Made by a program: the position numbers and the translations under genes. Shown here one piece after another: positions 35,033 to 41,237 of a DNA stretch of 64,000 nt. Origin of the DNA: Castellaniella defragrans_A. GTDB lineage: Bacteria > Pseudomonadota > Gammaproteobacteria > Burkholderiales > Burkholderiaceae_B. A model generated the notes under the pieces. It made no database searches and was not told the origin of the DNA. It saw only the letters and a program-made list of their open reading frames with translations. How positions within the stretch are numbered: the stretch's first letter is position 1; each line of letters opens with the position of its first letter. Location of the stretch: NCBI RefSeq assembly GCF_040394755.1, contig NZ_JBEBRQ010000005.1. One strand, 5' to 3'.

Positions 35033-35084
35033 TATTCTGTGGCTCCCCGACCAGGGCTCGAACCTGGGACCTGCGGATTAACAG
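35033..35084. other. attL direct repeat (displaced 3' end of tRNA-Asn)
   Basis: These 52 bases are identical to 41117-41168. They carry the 3' half of tRNA-Asn on the minus strand from the anticodon loop to CCA (35040-35084). At 35085 identity breaks. This marks the far end of the integrated element. Confidence 0.92.
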
Positions 35085-35366
35085 GCCGTCTTATAGACTT
35101 GCTTTACGTGCGCTTTACCTGGTAAATCAACAGATTGGGCCACGTTACCTAAGCTATAAAGATGCTTTGCTTCGCTATGCCGTCGACAGTTGGTTGACAC
35201 GGCAACCGCGTCACTTGCAAACCACTCCCCGTTCAAACGCTTGGCCCCAACGTTCCTCAAAAACGCTCCGCTCTTTGGTGGTAAGTGTTTCGGCGTCCAG
35301 CTTTCCAGCTAGTGCGGCGTGTATACGCATCCGGCCAGGATCAACGCTCATGGGATTGATAGAATG

Positions 35367-35474
35367 CTATCCGAAAAGAGCGTTTCTGTAGGCTGCGAAT
35401 TGATCCACTCTCTCGTTTGGGTTTGGTTCATCTTTCCATATTTCAGAAATAACGTTTGTATCGATAAGAATCAT
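35367..35474 (-). pseudogene. truncated PIN-domain (FitB/VapC) toxin
   Basis: The frame starts MILIDTNVISEIWKDEPNPN, the unmistakable first strand of FitB/VapC nucleases with its catalytic Asp, and stops at TAG after 35 codons. Full PIN toxins have about 135 residues. Its ATG overlaps the antitoxin stop by four bases, as in intact pairs. Beyond the stop the same frame stays open (46 codons from ATG 35351 to 35211) but is not PIN-like, so the rest of the toxin is lost or replaced. Confidence 0.8.
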
Positions 35475-35728
35475 TCAAACTCCATGGGTTCGGCTGGCGT
35501 TTTGTCTCGAAGGTTATTAATTCTTTCAGCCTCGGCATCAGTTAGGCCGCCGACTCTGCGGGTAATGGAAAGCATCAAATCCCCTGGCTTAACGCGCCCT
35601 TTAGGCATCACTTCTTCTTGTAGAATGTGGCGGATTTGTGCCGCCGTGCTGCGCCCATGCTGCGCCGCCTGGACTCGTATAGCCCTATATACTTCATCGG
35701 GTAAATTTCTTACATTTATGTTCGCCAT
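35471..35728 (-). CDS. FitA/VapB-type ribbon-helix-helix antitoxin
   Basis: An 85-residue protein opening MANINVRNLPDEVYRAIRVQ with AAQHGRSTAAQIRHILQEE, the classic FitA/VapB RHH DNA-binding domain; the tail (GDLMLSITRRVGGLTDAE) would wrap the toxin. The partner PIN gene is truncated, so this is an orphan antitoxin. Confidence 0.85.
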   Translation of the reverse strand: MANINVRNLPDEVYRAIRVQAAQHGRSTAAQIRHILQEEVMPKGRVKPGDLMLSITRRVGGLTDAEAERINNLRDKTPAEPMEFE

Positions 35729-35746
35729 ATTCCTACTCTCATAAAT

Positions 35747-35998
35747 TTAGAAAATCTTAACAATATCCAAGGGGCCGACATGATACTCAACAGATTTTTC
35801 TCCACTCGGCAATTCCGTCTCATGCACGATGTTCGGATGTGGATCGTCGATGGACTCCAGAATCTCTGTTGCAAGCTGTTCGCTATATGCAGAAGCCGCC
35901 GGACGGATGATCTCAGTCTTGCCGCCAGGTAGACCACGCACATAATTACCTGTTTCGTTGTAACCGAAGCTCCCTCCTTTTTCACGAAGATCCATCAT
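35747..35998 (-). CDS. hypothetical protein, start uncertain
   Basis: An open frame ending GEKSVEYHVGPLDIVKIF. From ATG 35998 it gives 83 residues; with a TTG at 36088 it gives 113 with a hydrophobic start. No RBS and no family. It may be the C-terminal remnant of a larger gene. It lies just upstream of the RHH antitoxin gene on the same strand. Confidence 0.35.
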   Translation of the reverse strand: MMDLREKGGSFGYNETGNYVRGLPGGKTEIIRPAASAYSEQLATEILESIDDPHPNIVHETELPSGEKSVEYHVGPLDIVKIF

Positions 35999-36119
35999 GG
36001 TAGCAAGAGCAGCCGGGGGAGTCACCCTGAAAATCAGTCCAGCAATGCTCAGTATGCTCAAAGCTTGCAGCAACGTACACTGTTCCAAACAGATCAGAAA
36101 TCACGCCTCCGTAGGTCCG

Positions 36120-36161
36120 TACCTATCTCAATTGTCACGCTACCTATCTCAACTGTCACGC
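36120..36161 (+). repeat. two 21-bp tandem direct repeats
   Basis: TACCTATCTCAATTGTCACG and its neighbour differ at one base and sit back to back with a 21-bp period (36120-36140, 36141-36161). The spacing near two helical turns suggests a protein-binding site. No known match. Confidence 0.6.
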
Positions 36162-36224
36162 CCCCCTAGGATTTCTAGATTTCTGAAGGAGCGCATCATA
36201 GGATTCCTGCTTAAGTCGAAATGA

Positions 36225-36692
36225 TGTGCGTTTTACCTGTTTAGACGCTCTCATGTCTCACCCGCCTCGCCGGCTTTAAATTCGTGTTCGCCCCGAGAAC
36301 ATTTCAATGGCTGGCGTAGTCAGCTTATCGTTTGTGTCTGGCCGTCCCGCCAGGTTTTCCGGTTTCAAAGGTGGAACCTTTGGCACAAGGTATTATGACA
36401 CGGCGTAGCCTTAGTGTCATACATACCAGTAGTGCCTTTCTGTATCTACTTCTGATTTCAGGCTGATTCCCACCGTTTTATAGTCACTAATGGTCAATAA
36501 CGCGAAAGGTGTTAATTTAATGTGAATTCCTTGCGTTTCGTTCGTTATGATGAGTCATGTTGTGGCGCTTTTATGTGCTCATGTGTCCAATCTATGTGCA
36601 TTCGATGTGCGTTTCCTGTAAACAGTATGTCCTCATTGAGTTTTCTTATGTCATAATTCGTTTTTATAGTCATTAATGGTCATTTTCTTATT
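36225..36692. other. 468-bp non-coding region with a split direct repeat
   Basis: AT-rich and without supported genes. A 21-bp element, TTTTATAGTCACTAATGGTC plus A, occurs at 36476-36496 and again with one change at 36662-36682, just before the TraK-like gene. ATGTGC-type hexamers cluster at 36573-36620. This could be an operator or transfer-origin region; unproven. Confidence 0.45.
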
Positions 36693-36965
36693 ATGGCATC
36701 CGATTATGATAGTGTTCTGGCCTTTTTGAAGACCCAAGATCAAGCCAGTTCGATCAATCTTCATCGCCTGGTTGAGCCTATGGCCTTCCTCCACTATCTG
36801 GGGTTTCGTCTGGTCGCTATTCACAAATTTGCAACCCAGCAGGGATACACGGGCAGTTACTCGGCCTTCTGCCGATGGATCAAGCGAAATGTGAATTTTG
36901 ATGATGTTTGCCAGCAGCACGAAGCAAAATTCGCCGCCCTCGATCCTCGTAAAAGCAGAGCGTGA
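36693..36965 (+). CDS. small DNA-binding-like protein, possibly TraK-type
   Basis: A 90-residue protein with a helical core LVEPMAFLHYLGFRLVAIHKF followed by GYTGSYSAFCRWIKRNV. The spacing of these helices (residues about 27-67) resembles the IncP oriT-binding protein TraK, where a similar KxIWEHM...YETFTQHVKRY segment occurs. Similarity is by eye only. Its stop overlaps the start of the HigA remnant (TGATG). Confidence 0.55.
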   Translation: MASDYDSVLAFLKTQDQASSINLHRLVEPMAFLHYLGFRLVAIHKFATQQGYTGSYSAFCRWIKRNVNFDDVCQQHEAKFAALDPRKSRA

Positions 36966-37171
36966 TGAATAATTCTCATCCCGGCGAATTCATCTAAGCA
37001 GAGATCATGGAGCCGCTAGGCCTGACTGCTGAGGATGCGGCGCGGCGCTTTGCTGTTCCTGTTGATCTGTTGGTTGCCGTCCTAGAGGGTCGCTCCCCGA
37101 TCTTCCAGGCGTTGGCAGATGGCTTGGAACGGGCGAGCTATGGCACGGCCAGGTTCTGGATGGCCCTGTAG
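36965..37171 (+). pseudogene. HigA-like XRE antitoxin with internal stop
   Basis: Reading from ATG 36965 gives MNNSHPGEFI, then a TAA, then AEIMEPLGLTAEDAARRF AVPVDLLVAVLEGRSP, then TARFWMAL and a TAG. HPGEFI, EPLGLT and ARFWMAL are hallmarks of HigA antitoxins, so the frame is a decayed or truncated higA. A restart at ATG 37007 would give 54 residues without the N-terminal helix. No HigB gene is present. Confidence 0.75.
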
Positions 37172-37822
37172 GCAGTCAGGCCCGAAGCAGTGGGGTGACC
37201 TCGGCCTTGCCGGGTTTGGTACGTCAGTGGCAATCGAAACACCGGCTGGGACGGCAGTACAGCCCCTTTGGCGACGTTTTTGTACTGCATCTATACCCTG
37301 GGGCTACCCGGACTGCCTTTGCGCCGCCTTGCGGCTTCTAGGGCGTTCTAGCCATTCATGATCCCCTGCCCCCAGCGTAGTTGCATCGGGCGATAGCCCG
37401 TGCCAGGTTGTGTGAGGCCGAGGGCGGGGCACGCCACCAGGCGCACACGCAGGGGTCATAGGTGGGTATCCGAGACGCTGTTGCATCACTGCGCCGACCA
37501 GGGCCAGCCCGTAGCCTGTTGCAGACCGGCAGTCAGCCGTGGCCGTCAGAGGGTGCCGGTCGGCGCGAAGCGTGCCGTGTGCCGGTATTGGTCCGTGGTT
37601 GGGGGCCTGTCTAAGCCCCCGCCGGGGGCGTCGATCATGCCGGAGGGGGAGCCGCCGTGAAGCGGTGGGGGAACCCCGCAGGGGTGCCCCGTGCGGGCGC
37701 ACGCGCGTACGCAGGGATTAAAGAATTATTAAAAGATTATTAGCAGCGACTGAAGCCTGTGGATAAGGATGCGTAAACGAAGCTTCAGTGCGGCTTTCCG
37801 GGCTGGTCAAAAAAAACACACC
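37172..37822. other. GC-rich to AT-rich non-coding part of the replication origin
   Basis: Frames crossing this stretch have no RBS or recognisable protein. The left part to 37710 is very GC-rich and has a hairpin with arms CCCGCA (37675-37680) and TGCGGG (37692-37697). It is followed by an AT-rich stretch at 37718-37743 and a perfect DnaA box. The order GC-rich, AT-rich, DnaA box, iterons recalls the RK2 oriV modules. Confidence 0.6.
37758..37766 (-). promoter_or_regulatory. DnaA box
   Basis: TGTGGATAA is the reverse complement of the consensus TTATCCACA with no mismatch. It lies between the AT-rich stretch (37718-37743) and the iterons, as expected for an iteron origin needing host DnaA. 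Confidence 0.75.
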
Positions 37823-37924
37823 GCACCTGAAATGCCCCTATGGCGCACCTGAAATGCCCCTATAGCGCACCTGAAATGCCCCTATGGCGCACCTGAAATG
37901 CCCCTACGGCGCACCTGAAATGCC
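37823..37924 (+). repeat. five iterons at 22-bp spacing (putative oriV)
   Basis: Units begin at 37823, 37845, 37867, 37889 and 37911. Each starts GCACCTGAAATGCC; the first four continue CCTAYRGC with one or two changes, and the fifth keeps 14 bases. The exact 22-bp period places each copy on the same face of the helix. TrfA-family initiators bind direct repeats of this size, and such an initiator gene lies 1.1 kb away. Confidence 0.88.
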
Positions 37925-37928
37925 GTGC

Positions 37929-38654
37929 CTATTTCCTCGTCTTGTCGCTGGCACTTTGCTGATCTTCTCGAAGCTCTGTGATGGCTTTAGTTTCAAGTCC
38001 TCGCTGCAGGTCGATGACAGGGCCGGCCTTCTCCCAGTTCTGACCCAGACGGGAAGCCAGGGCCTTAAGGTGCTGCTCTTGAGCGTGGCTTATCTCCTCA
38101 AGAAGGCTGGCTTGCTGCTGCTCTCCAAGCGCGGTTGTGGCCTCGGATGCTCCAAGCTGGATCGACGTATTAATGCCCAGCTTATACAAGGTCAGAACGC
38201 TGTCGCGATCAATTTCCTTCTCAGGGGATCTTTGCCGCACATACCCCATCCACCTGTTCCAGCACAATTCAAGGGCGTCTAAGCACTTTTTGAAATAGCT
38301 TTCTGTCGCTGTGTAATCTGTTGGCAACGGTACTAGGCCTTTATGAAGTATCCCAGGGAAGGCCAAGTTAACCTGCGGTGCAATATGCCCTGCCTCGTAG
38401 TCTGTCAGGCCGGTGGCTAGCCAGAATGCATATTGTGGGTAGTGAATAAAGAAGAATTCCAACATATCAGCAGACGGCTTGGTTGCCCCTGAATAGAAAT
38501 GCCGCCATCGGACAGCCTTAATGCCTGTCATCTTCTCCAAGCGAGTCCAGTCATTTTTGTTGCCCAGGACATTTTGAATAAGTAGGGCCAAGCGCATATC
38601 TAGGTCGTAGCTGATATGCACCTCCTTGCCGTCGCTCTTGACTTTGCTTTCCAT
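37929..38654 (-). CDS. putative DNA-binding repressor of the element
   Basis: A 241-residue protein with an N-terminal HTH-like region NVLGNKNDWTRLEKMTGIKA VRWRHFYSGATKPS and the phrase YAFWLATGLTDYEAG often seen in plasmid and prophage regulators. The rest is helical with a possible coiled coil (GEQQQASLLEEISHAQEQHL). It is divergent from the AlpA-like gene, with a perfect palindrome between them. Its 3' end abuts the iterons. Role as control repressor is inferred. Confidence 0.65.
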   Translation of the reverse strand: MESKVKSDGKEVHISYDLDMRLALLIQNVLGNKNDWTRLEKMTGIKAVRWRHFYSGATKPSADMLEFFFIHYPQYAFWLATGLTDYEAGHIAPQVNLAFPGILHKGLVPLPTDYTATESYFKKCLDALELCWNRWMGYVRQRSPEKEIDRDSVLTLYKLGINTSIQLGASEATTALGEQQQASLLEEISHAQEQHLKALASRLGQNWEKAGPVIDLQRGLETKAITELREDQQSASDKTRK

Positions 38655-38664
38655 CTGCTATAAT
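38638..38664 (+). promoter_or_regulatory. rightward promoter of element genes
   Basis: TTGACT (38638-38643) and TATAAT (38659-38664) are separated by 15 bases, short of the usual 17 but with a consensus -10. The palindromic operator lies directly downstream, so a bound repressor would block it. It would transcribe the AlpA-like gene, trfA and the integrase. Confidence 0.6.
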
Positions 38665-38673
38665 CTTTGTGGT

Positions 38674-38704
38674 GTCAGTAATTGACACCAGGTCAATTAC
38701 TGAC
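38674..38704. promoter_or_regulatory. perfect 13-bp-arm palindromic operator
   Basis: GTCAGTAATTGAC (38674-38686) and GTCAATTACTGAC (38692-38704) are exact reverse complements around ACCAG. It lies between divergent genes and just past a TATAAT. Best candidate for the control operator of the element. Confidence 0.8.
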
Positions 38705-38767
38705 TTTCATCGGGTTCCCCACCACGGTGGAATTACTAAAAGACGAATCATTATAGGTGGCTTCGAC

Positions 38768-38983
38768 ATGTCAGAGAACACAGCATTGCTTGCGCTTAAC
38801 ACTGTACCGTTGATGACGCCTGCAGCCTATGCAAAGGTCGCTGGTATTGAATTTTCTGTTTTTCAAGCGCAGATGTACAGGGGTTACTGGCCCACCACCA
38901 AGGTTGGCAAGCGCGTCTTTGTAAATGTAGAGGCGGTACGTCTGCAAGCTGCACAGGAATACCTTGATAAGTATTCTGTGTAA
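38768..38983 (+). CDS. AlpA/excisionase-like small DNA-binding protein
   Basis: A 71-residue protein with PLMTPAAYAKVAGIEFSVFQ followed by QMYRGYWPTTKVGKRVFVNVEA, the winged-helix layout of AlpA or Xis proteins. It is the first gene of the rightward unit and could activate excision or transcription. ATG 38768 chosen over an upstream frame start at 38669 that crosses the operator. Confidence 0.7.
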   Translation: MSENTALLALNTVPLMTPAAYAKVAGIEFSVFQAQMYRGYWPTTKVGKRVFVNVEAVRLQAAQEYLDKYSV

Positions 38984-38988
38984 GCATC

Positions 38989-39978
38989 GTGCAGCAGCCC
39001 GCAGCCTCCACCAACAGCACTCGACCGATGGCCGTGCCATCGGAAGGGCAGGCTATTGGCAGGCTGCGAGGGCCGTCAGATGCCTATCTGCAGGCCTACG
39101 CTTTGCAGAAGAAGGCTTTGCAAGGCGTAACCCTGCAGCAGCAGGTCACAGCACAACTGCGCCTTTGGCCTGAAGATGTCAGAGGTGTGCCAAATGCCTT
39201 GCTACGCTCTGCGTTGTTCACCATCAGCAAAAACCGAGAGGTATTCAAAGGTCGGGAACTGTTGGCCAGCACAGCTGATATTGAATTGCGTTTTATGGGC
39301 ACCAGGTTCAATCAAACGGACTTCGATGTATGGAAAATGCTCTTGCATTTGGCCCGATTGCAGCCGATTGGCAGTAAGGTGCAGTTCAGTGCGTATTCCT
39401 TACTAAAGGCGTTGGGCAGAGGGACCGGAAAAACCCAACGCGAGCAGTTGAAAGATGAGATTGCTCGGTTGCGAAGTGGGACCATTGAAGTAACATGGTC
39501 GAAAGACAAAAAAATATTTTTAGGCGGTCTGATCGATAAAGCGTACCGCGATGAAGATACGCAGCGGTACGTTGTTGTCCTTGATGAAAAGCTCCTTCGC
39601 CTTTATGACGAGGGGTTCACATTGATCTATTGGGCGCAGCGTCAAGCCTTGAAAAGCAACTTGGCCAAATGGTTGCATGGCTTTTACGCCAGTCACGCAG
39701 TGGCTTACTCATACAAAGTGGAAACGCTTAGGAAACTGTGCGGTAGCGACACAAAACAGCTACGACGGTTCCGGCAGATGCTCAAGATCGCACTAAATGA
39801 ACTAGTCGTTGTGGGTGCTATTAGAGAGTGGGAAATTACCCTAGATGATTTAGTGCAGGTCATGACAACTCCATCCGATAGCCAAGCCAAACACATCAAG
39901 AGAAAGTCCATAAAGATTCGCACTGTACATGGCCTCAAGCTGTTGAGAAATTCAGTATCTACACAAGGAAAGCCATGA
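38989..39978 (+). CDS. trfA: TrfA-family plasmid replication initiator
   Basis: A 329-residue initiator related to TrfA of IncP plasmids. Recognisable blocks are LPNALLRSALFTISKNREVF, DVWKMLLHLARLQPIGSKVQ, FSAYSLLKALGRG and the winged-helix block YKVETLRKLCGSDTKQLRRF, which follows the RK2 TrfA line LKLETFRLMCGSD closely. It would bind the iterons at 37823-37924 and start replication with DnaA. The start is GTG 38989 (ATG 39028 is an alternative). Its stop overlaps a 25-codon frame by four bases. Confidence 0.87.
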   Translation: MQQPAASTNSTRPMAVPSEGQAIGRLRGPSDAYLQAYALQKKALQGVTLQQQVTAQLRLWPEDVRGVPNALLRSALFTISKNREVFKGRELLASTADIELRFMGTRFNQTDFDVWKMLLHLARLQPIGSKVQFSAYSLLKALGRGTGKTQREQLKDEIARLRSGTIEVTWSKDKKIFLGGLIDKAYRDEDTQRYVVVLDEKLLRLYDEGFTLIYWAQRQALKSNLAKWLHGFYASHAVAYSYKVETLRKLCGSDTKQLRRFRQMLKIALNELVVVGAIREWEITLDDLVQVMTTPSDSQAKHIKRKSIKIRTVHGLKLLRNSVSTQGKP

Positions 39979-40052
39979 AGATAAGCCCCGCCGCCATCTT
40001 AGTCGCCGCTGCTTATATCTTCTCCACAGTATGGGCGGGGACATGGCAATAA
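39975..40052 (+). CDS. 25-residue membrane peptide between trfA and integrase
   Basis: ATG 39975 overlaps the trfA stop (ATGA) and has AAGGAA six bases upstream. The product is MKISPAAILVAAAYIFSTVW AGTWQ: a basic start and one hydrophobic segment, like a tiny membrane peptide or signal. It stops at 40050-40052 within the integrase start region, so it may serve translational coupling. Real expression is unproven. Confidence 0.5.
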   Translation: MKISPAAILVAAAYIFSTVWAGTWQ

Positions 40053-41050
40053 CCAAAAGCGAAGCCGGTTGGCTGGCCGATGTGCAGCCAGGCGGCAGAG
40101 GTTCTAAGCGGTATAGAAAAACCTTCAAAACCCAAGCGGAAGCGAAAGTTTGGGAGACATGGCTTAAGGCTCAAATCAACAGCAATGCAGCTTGGGCACC
40201 GGAGAAGCGCGACACCCGCAAGCTGTCGGAGCTGGCAGAGCTTTGGTACGAAGGCCACGGAAAGGAATTGCGGGCTGCTGAGGACACCTACAAGCGGATC
40301 AAGGCTGTGATTGAGGCAATGGGCAACCCTATTGTTGGCGACTTCGATGTGACCGCGTTTACGAAGTATCGTGCCAGGCGGATTGATGCCGGCGTCACAT
40401 TGAACACCGTCAATAGGGAACATGCGTACCTTCGAGCAATGTTCAATGAATTGATACGCCTAGGTTCTTGGAAGAAGGGCAATCCACTGAAGGACCTGCG
40501 CCAATTCAGAATTCAAGAAAACGAACTGTCATATCTGAGCAGTGAACAGATACCCTTGTTGCTGGAACAGCTACAGGCATCATCGAACGTACATGTTTAC
40601 TTGGTGGCAAAGGTTTGCTTGTCTACGGGTGCTCGGTGGAGTGAGGCTGAGGGCCTGACCCTTTCCCAGGTGCGAAATGGCATCATCCAGTTTGTACGTA
40701 CCAAATCGGGCAAGACCCGCGCCGTACCTATTGTCAATGAACTAGAGCAGGAACTTTACGCCCACCGCAAGATCCACAAGCGTGTAAACGTGCTTTTTGA
40801 CTACTGCACTGGTGCGTTCAAGGAAGCCATTGAACGGGCCAGGATCGACTTACCGCAGGGTCAACTAACCCATGTGCTGCGCCACACCTTCGCCAGCCAC
40901 TTCATGATCAACGGCGGCAACATCTTGACCCTGCAACGGATACTCGGGCATAGAGACCTGAAGACAACAATGCGATACGCACACCTCGCACCGAGCCACC
41001 TAGAAGCAGCCAGGGTGCTGAACCCAATTTCTGCGTTGACACTTGGTTGA
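40043..41050 (+). CDS. int: tyrosine recombinase integrase
   Basis: A 335-residue phage-type integrase with an N-terminal arm-binding domain, core-binding domain and catalytic domain. The catalytic set is visible: R in STGARWSEAEG, the HxxR block THVLRHTFASHF, H in LQRILGHRDLKTT and the nucleophile Y in MRYAHLA. ATG 40043 chosen over ATG 40031 because only the former has a GGGGA-like site. The gene ends 74 bases from the tRNA-Asn 3' end, its attachment site. Confidence 0.93.
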   Translation: MAITKSEAGWLADVQPGGRGSKRYRKTFKTQAEAKVWETWLKAQINSNAAWAPEKRDTRKLSELAELWYEGHGKELRAAEDTYKRIKAVIEAMGNPIVGDFDVTAFTKYRARRIDAGVTLNTVNREHAYLRAMFNELIRLGSWKKGNPLKDLRQFRIQENELSYLSSEQIPLLLEQLQASSNVHVYLVAKVCLSTGARWSEAEGLTLSQVRNGIIQFVRTKSGKTRAVPIVNELEQELYAHRKIHKRVNVLFDYCTGAFKEAIERARIDLPQGQLTHVLRHTFASHFMINGGNILTLQRILGHRDLKTTMRYAHLAPSHLEAARVLNPISALTLG

Positions 41051-41070
41051 CAGAATGCCCAAAAACAAAA

Positions 41071-41096
41071 ACGCCAACCCTGTGAAAGATTGGCGT
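41071..41096 (-). terminator. replacement terminator of tRNA-Asn within the element
   Basis: On the minus strand ACGCCAA (41090-41096) and TTGGCGT (41071-41077) form a 7-bp stem with a 12-base loop, followed by TTTTGTTTTT. It terminates tRNA-Asn from inside the element. It differs in sequence from the native one at 35003-35030. It may also end the integrase transcript. Confidence 0.75.
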
Positions 41097-41116
41097 AAGC
41101 GCTTGATACTATTCGG

Positions 41117-41168
41117 TATTCTGTGGCTCCCCGACCAGGGCTCGAACCTGGGACCTGCGGATTAACAG
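41117..41168. other. attR direct repeat at intact tRNA-Asn
   Basis: Identical over 52 bases to 35033-35084. It contains the 3' half of the functional tRNA-Asn gene. The crossover lies somewhere in these bases, ending in the anticodon stem-loop. Confidence 0.92.
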
Positions 41169-41199
41169 TCCGTCGCTCTACCGACTGAGCTATCGGGGA
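41124..41199 (-). tRNA. tRNA-Asn(GTT)
   Basis: A 76-base tRNA on the minus strand with encoded CCA. Acceptor stem TCCCCGA/TCGGGGA, D arm GCTCAGTCGGTAGAGC, anticodon loop CTGTTAATC giving GTT, T arm GGTTCGAGCCC. Its 3' half is shared with the attL copy. It is the integration site of the element. Confidence 0.96.
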
Positions 41200-41237
41200 A
41201 TTGCAGAGAAGCGAAACTATAGCATAATTTTTTCCAT

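Larger units (their letters stand above)
35033..41168. mobile_element. 6.1-kb integrated plasmid-like element in tRNA-Asn
   Basis: Bounded by 52-bp direct repeats made from the tRNA-Asn 3' end. Contains a tyrosine integrase beside the intact tRNA, a TrfA-family initiator, five iterons with a DnaA box and AT-rich stretch, a repressor/AlpA-like control region, a TraK-like gene, and remnants of two toxin-antitoxin systems. No phage structural or conjugation genes were seen. Composition is lower in GC than the chromosome apart from a GC-rich block at 37172-37710. Best read as an integrated small IncP-like replicon. Confidence 0.9.

Noticed and set aside
35040..35084. second functional tRNA-Asn
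   Set aside because: Only the 3' half from the anticodon loop is present; the 5' half is missing, so it is an attachment-site remnant.
34873..35391. 172-codon frame across the repeat and attL
   Set aside because: It reads through a non-coding REP-like repeat, a terminator and a tRNA fragment.
37119..37721. several overlapping frames in the GC-rich block
   Set aside because: No RBS, no recognisable proteins, and the frames overlap on both strands; the stretch fits a non-coding origin module.
37823..37924. CRISPR array
   Set aside because: The repeats are directly adjacent with 22-bp period and no unique spacers, and no cas genes are present; iterons fit better.
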